From Desulfobacteraceae bacterium (GTDB taxonomy: Bacteria; Desulfobacterota; Desulfobacteria; Desulfobacterales; SURF-7): a stretch of 6,292 nt of DNA. Below, in pieces: positions 5,769-6,292 of this stretch. Position numbers and translations under genes: made by a program. The notes beneath the pieces were generated by a model. The model saw nothing but the letters and a program-made list of their open reading frames with translations, ran no database searches and was not told the DNA's origin. The DNA lies in NCBI GenBank assembly GCA_030618925.1, contig JAUXCK010000175.1, positions 1 to 6,292 of the forward strand. Direction: 5' to 3'. Position 1 is the first letter of the stretch. Each line of letters opens with the position of its first letter.

Positions 5769-6292
5769 TTACTCAAGTTCCAGGAGCCTGAGGCAGTCGC
5801 TGACGATCACGTCAGCTGCCTCCGGCTTCCCCAGCGCCTTTGATTTCTTCGCCTTTTCATTCAGTTCCCCGGGGTTTTCGGCCAGAGACTTGATTCGCCC
5901 GGCCAGTACTTCCCCTGAAAGAGATTGTTCAAAGATTACCTCGGCTGCGCCGCAATCCACCAATGCCTGAGCATTTAACGCCTGGTGATTATCTGCGGCA
6001 AAAGGATAGGGAATAAAAATTGCCCCCCTGCCTGCAGCCGTTACTTCGGCCACTGTCGTGGCACCGGCCCGGCAGATGATCAGGTCGGCAGCCATATATT
6101 GGGCAGCCATATCATGAAAAAAGGATTTAACCCGCCCTTCCACACCGATCTTTTTATACCTGTCCTTTATCAGGCTTTCATCTTCGGAACCTGTCTGGTG
6201 GATAAAAAAATACCTTTTTTTATCTTCTAAAAGCGCCAGGGCATCGACCACCGCCATGTTTATGCTGTGGGCGCCCTGACTTCCCCCTAAAA
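5769..6292 (-). CDS. murG: MurG, lipid II-forming GlcNAc transferase (partial, C-terminal half)
   Basis: MurG transfers GlcNAc from UDP-GlcNAc to lipid I on the cytoplasmic face of the inner membrane, giving lipid II. The reading frame stays open to the window edge, with 173 complete codons visible; the family is usually about 360 residues, so roughly the N-terminal half (acceptor-side Rossmann domain) lies outside. The visible part begins at the family motif LGGSQGAHSIN (6290-6258), the start of the UDP-GlcNAc-binding C-terminal domain. It continues with FFIHQTG, then RAGATTVAE (6071-6045), which carries the conserved Glu that contacts the donor sugar, and IPYPFAADNHQALNA, the usual donor-site loop. 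It ends in TAA. An ATG at 6257 is internal, since the GGSQGA motif upstream is in frame with no stop between. It is first in transcriptional order here, 30 nt before murC. I am sure of the family. Confidence 0.96.
   Translation of the reverse strand, partial: LGGSQGAHSINMAVVDALALLEDKKRYFFIHQTGSEDESLIKDRYKKIGVEGRVKSFFHDMAAQYMAADLIICRAGATTVAEVTAAGRGAIFIPYPFAADNHQALNAQALVDCGAAEVIFEQSLSGEVLAGRIKSLAENPGELNEKAKKSKALGKPEAADVIVSDCLRLLELE

Overview
The window is a stretch of the division and cell-wall (dcw) gene cluster of a Gram-negative bacterium. All genes are on the minus strand, so transcription runs from the right end of the window to the left: murG (3' part only), murC, murB, ftsQ, ftsA, ftsZ. 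Protein character (a short FtsZ linker ending in PTFLRRKAD, a type II-like MurB with GCFFKNP, a FtsQ with a very basic tail), moderate GC content and the absence of ddl between murB and ftsQ suggest a Desulfobacterota/deltaproteobacterial lineage, possibly Desulfobacterales-like. That placement is inference from resemblance, not a search result.

Layout in the direction of transcription. At 6292-5769 is the C-terminal half of MurG, cut by the window edge just upstream of its GGSQGA motif. After a 30-nt gap, 5738-4359 is MurC. Then come three tight overlaps: murC/murB share 4 nt (GTGA), murB/ftsQ share 8 nt, and ftsQ/ftsA share 14 nt. The three downstream genes of these pairs all start with non-ATG codons (GTG, TTG, GTG). 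A 103-nt gap (1327-1225) then separates ftsA from ftsZ. It holds three Shine-Dalgarno-like motifs and two small inverted repeats. ftsZ (1224-37) is best started at an internal ATG, because the first in-frame ATG lies inside the ribosome binding site. The last 36 bases hold only a short inverted repeat.

The genes work as one pathway. MurB and MurC make UDP-MurNAc-L-Ala in the cytoplasm, and MurG adds GlcNAc to lipid I to give lipid II. FtsZ forms the division ring, FtsA ties it to the membrane, and FtsQ links it to the periplasmic septal synthesis machinery.

I found no mobile element, CRISPR array, RNA gene or unknown protein family, and no evidence of a previously undescribed system. The points most worth a second look are a second copy of the FtsZ C-terminal peptide motif in the linker, the ftsA-ftsZ leader, the start-codon pattern, and the Cys at the proton-donor position of MurB.
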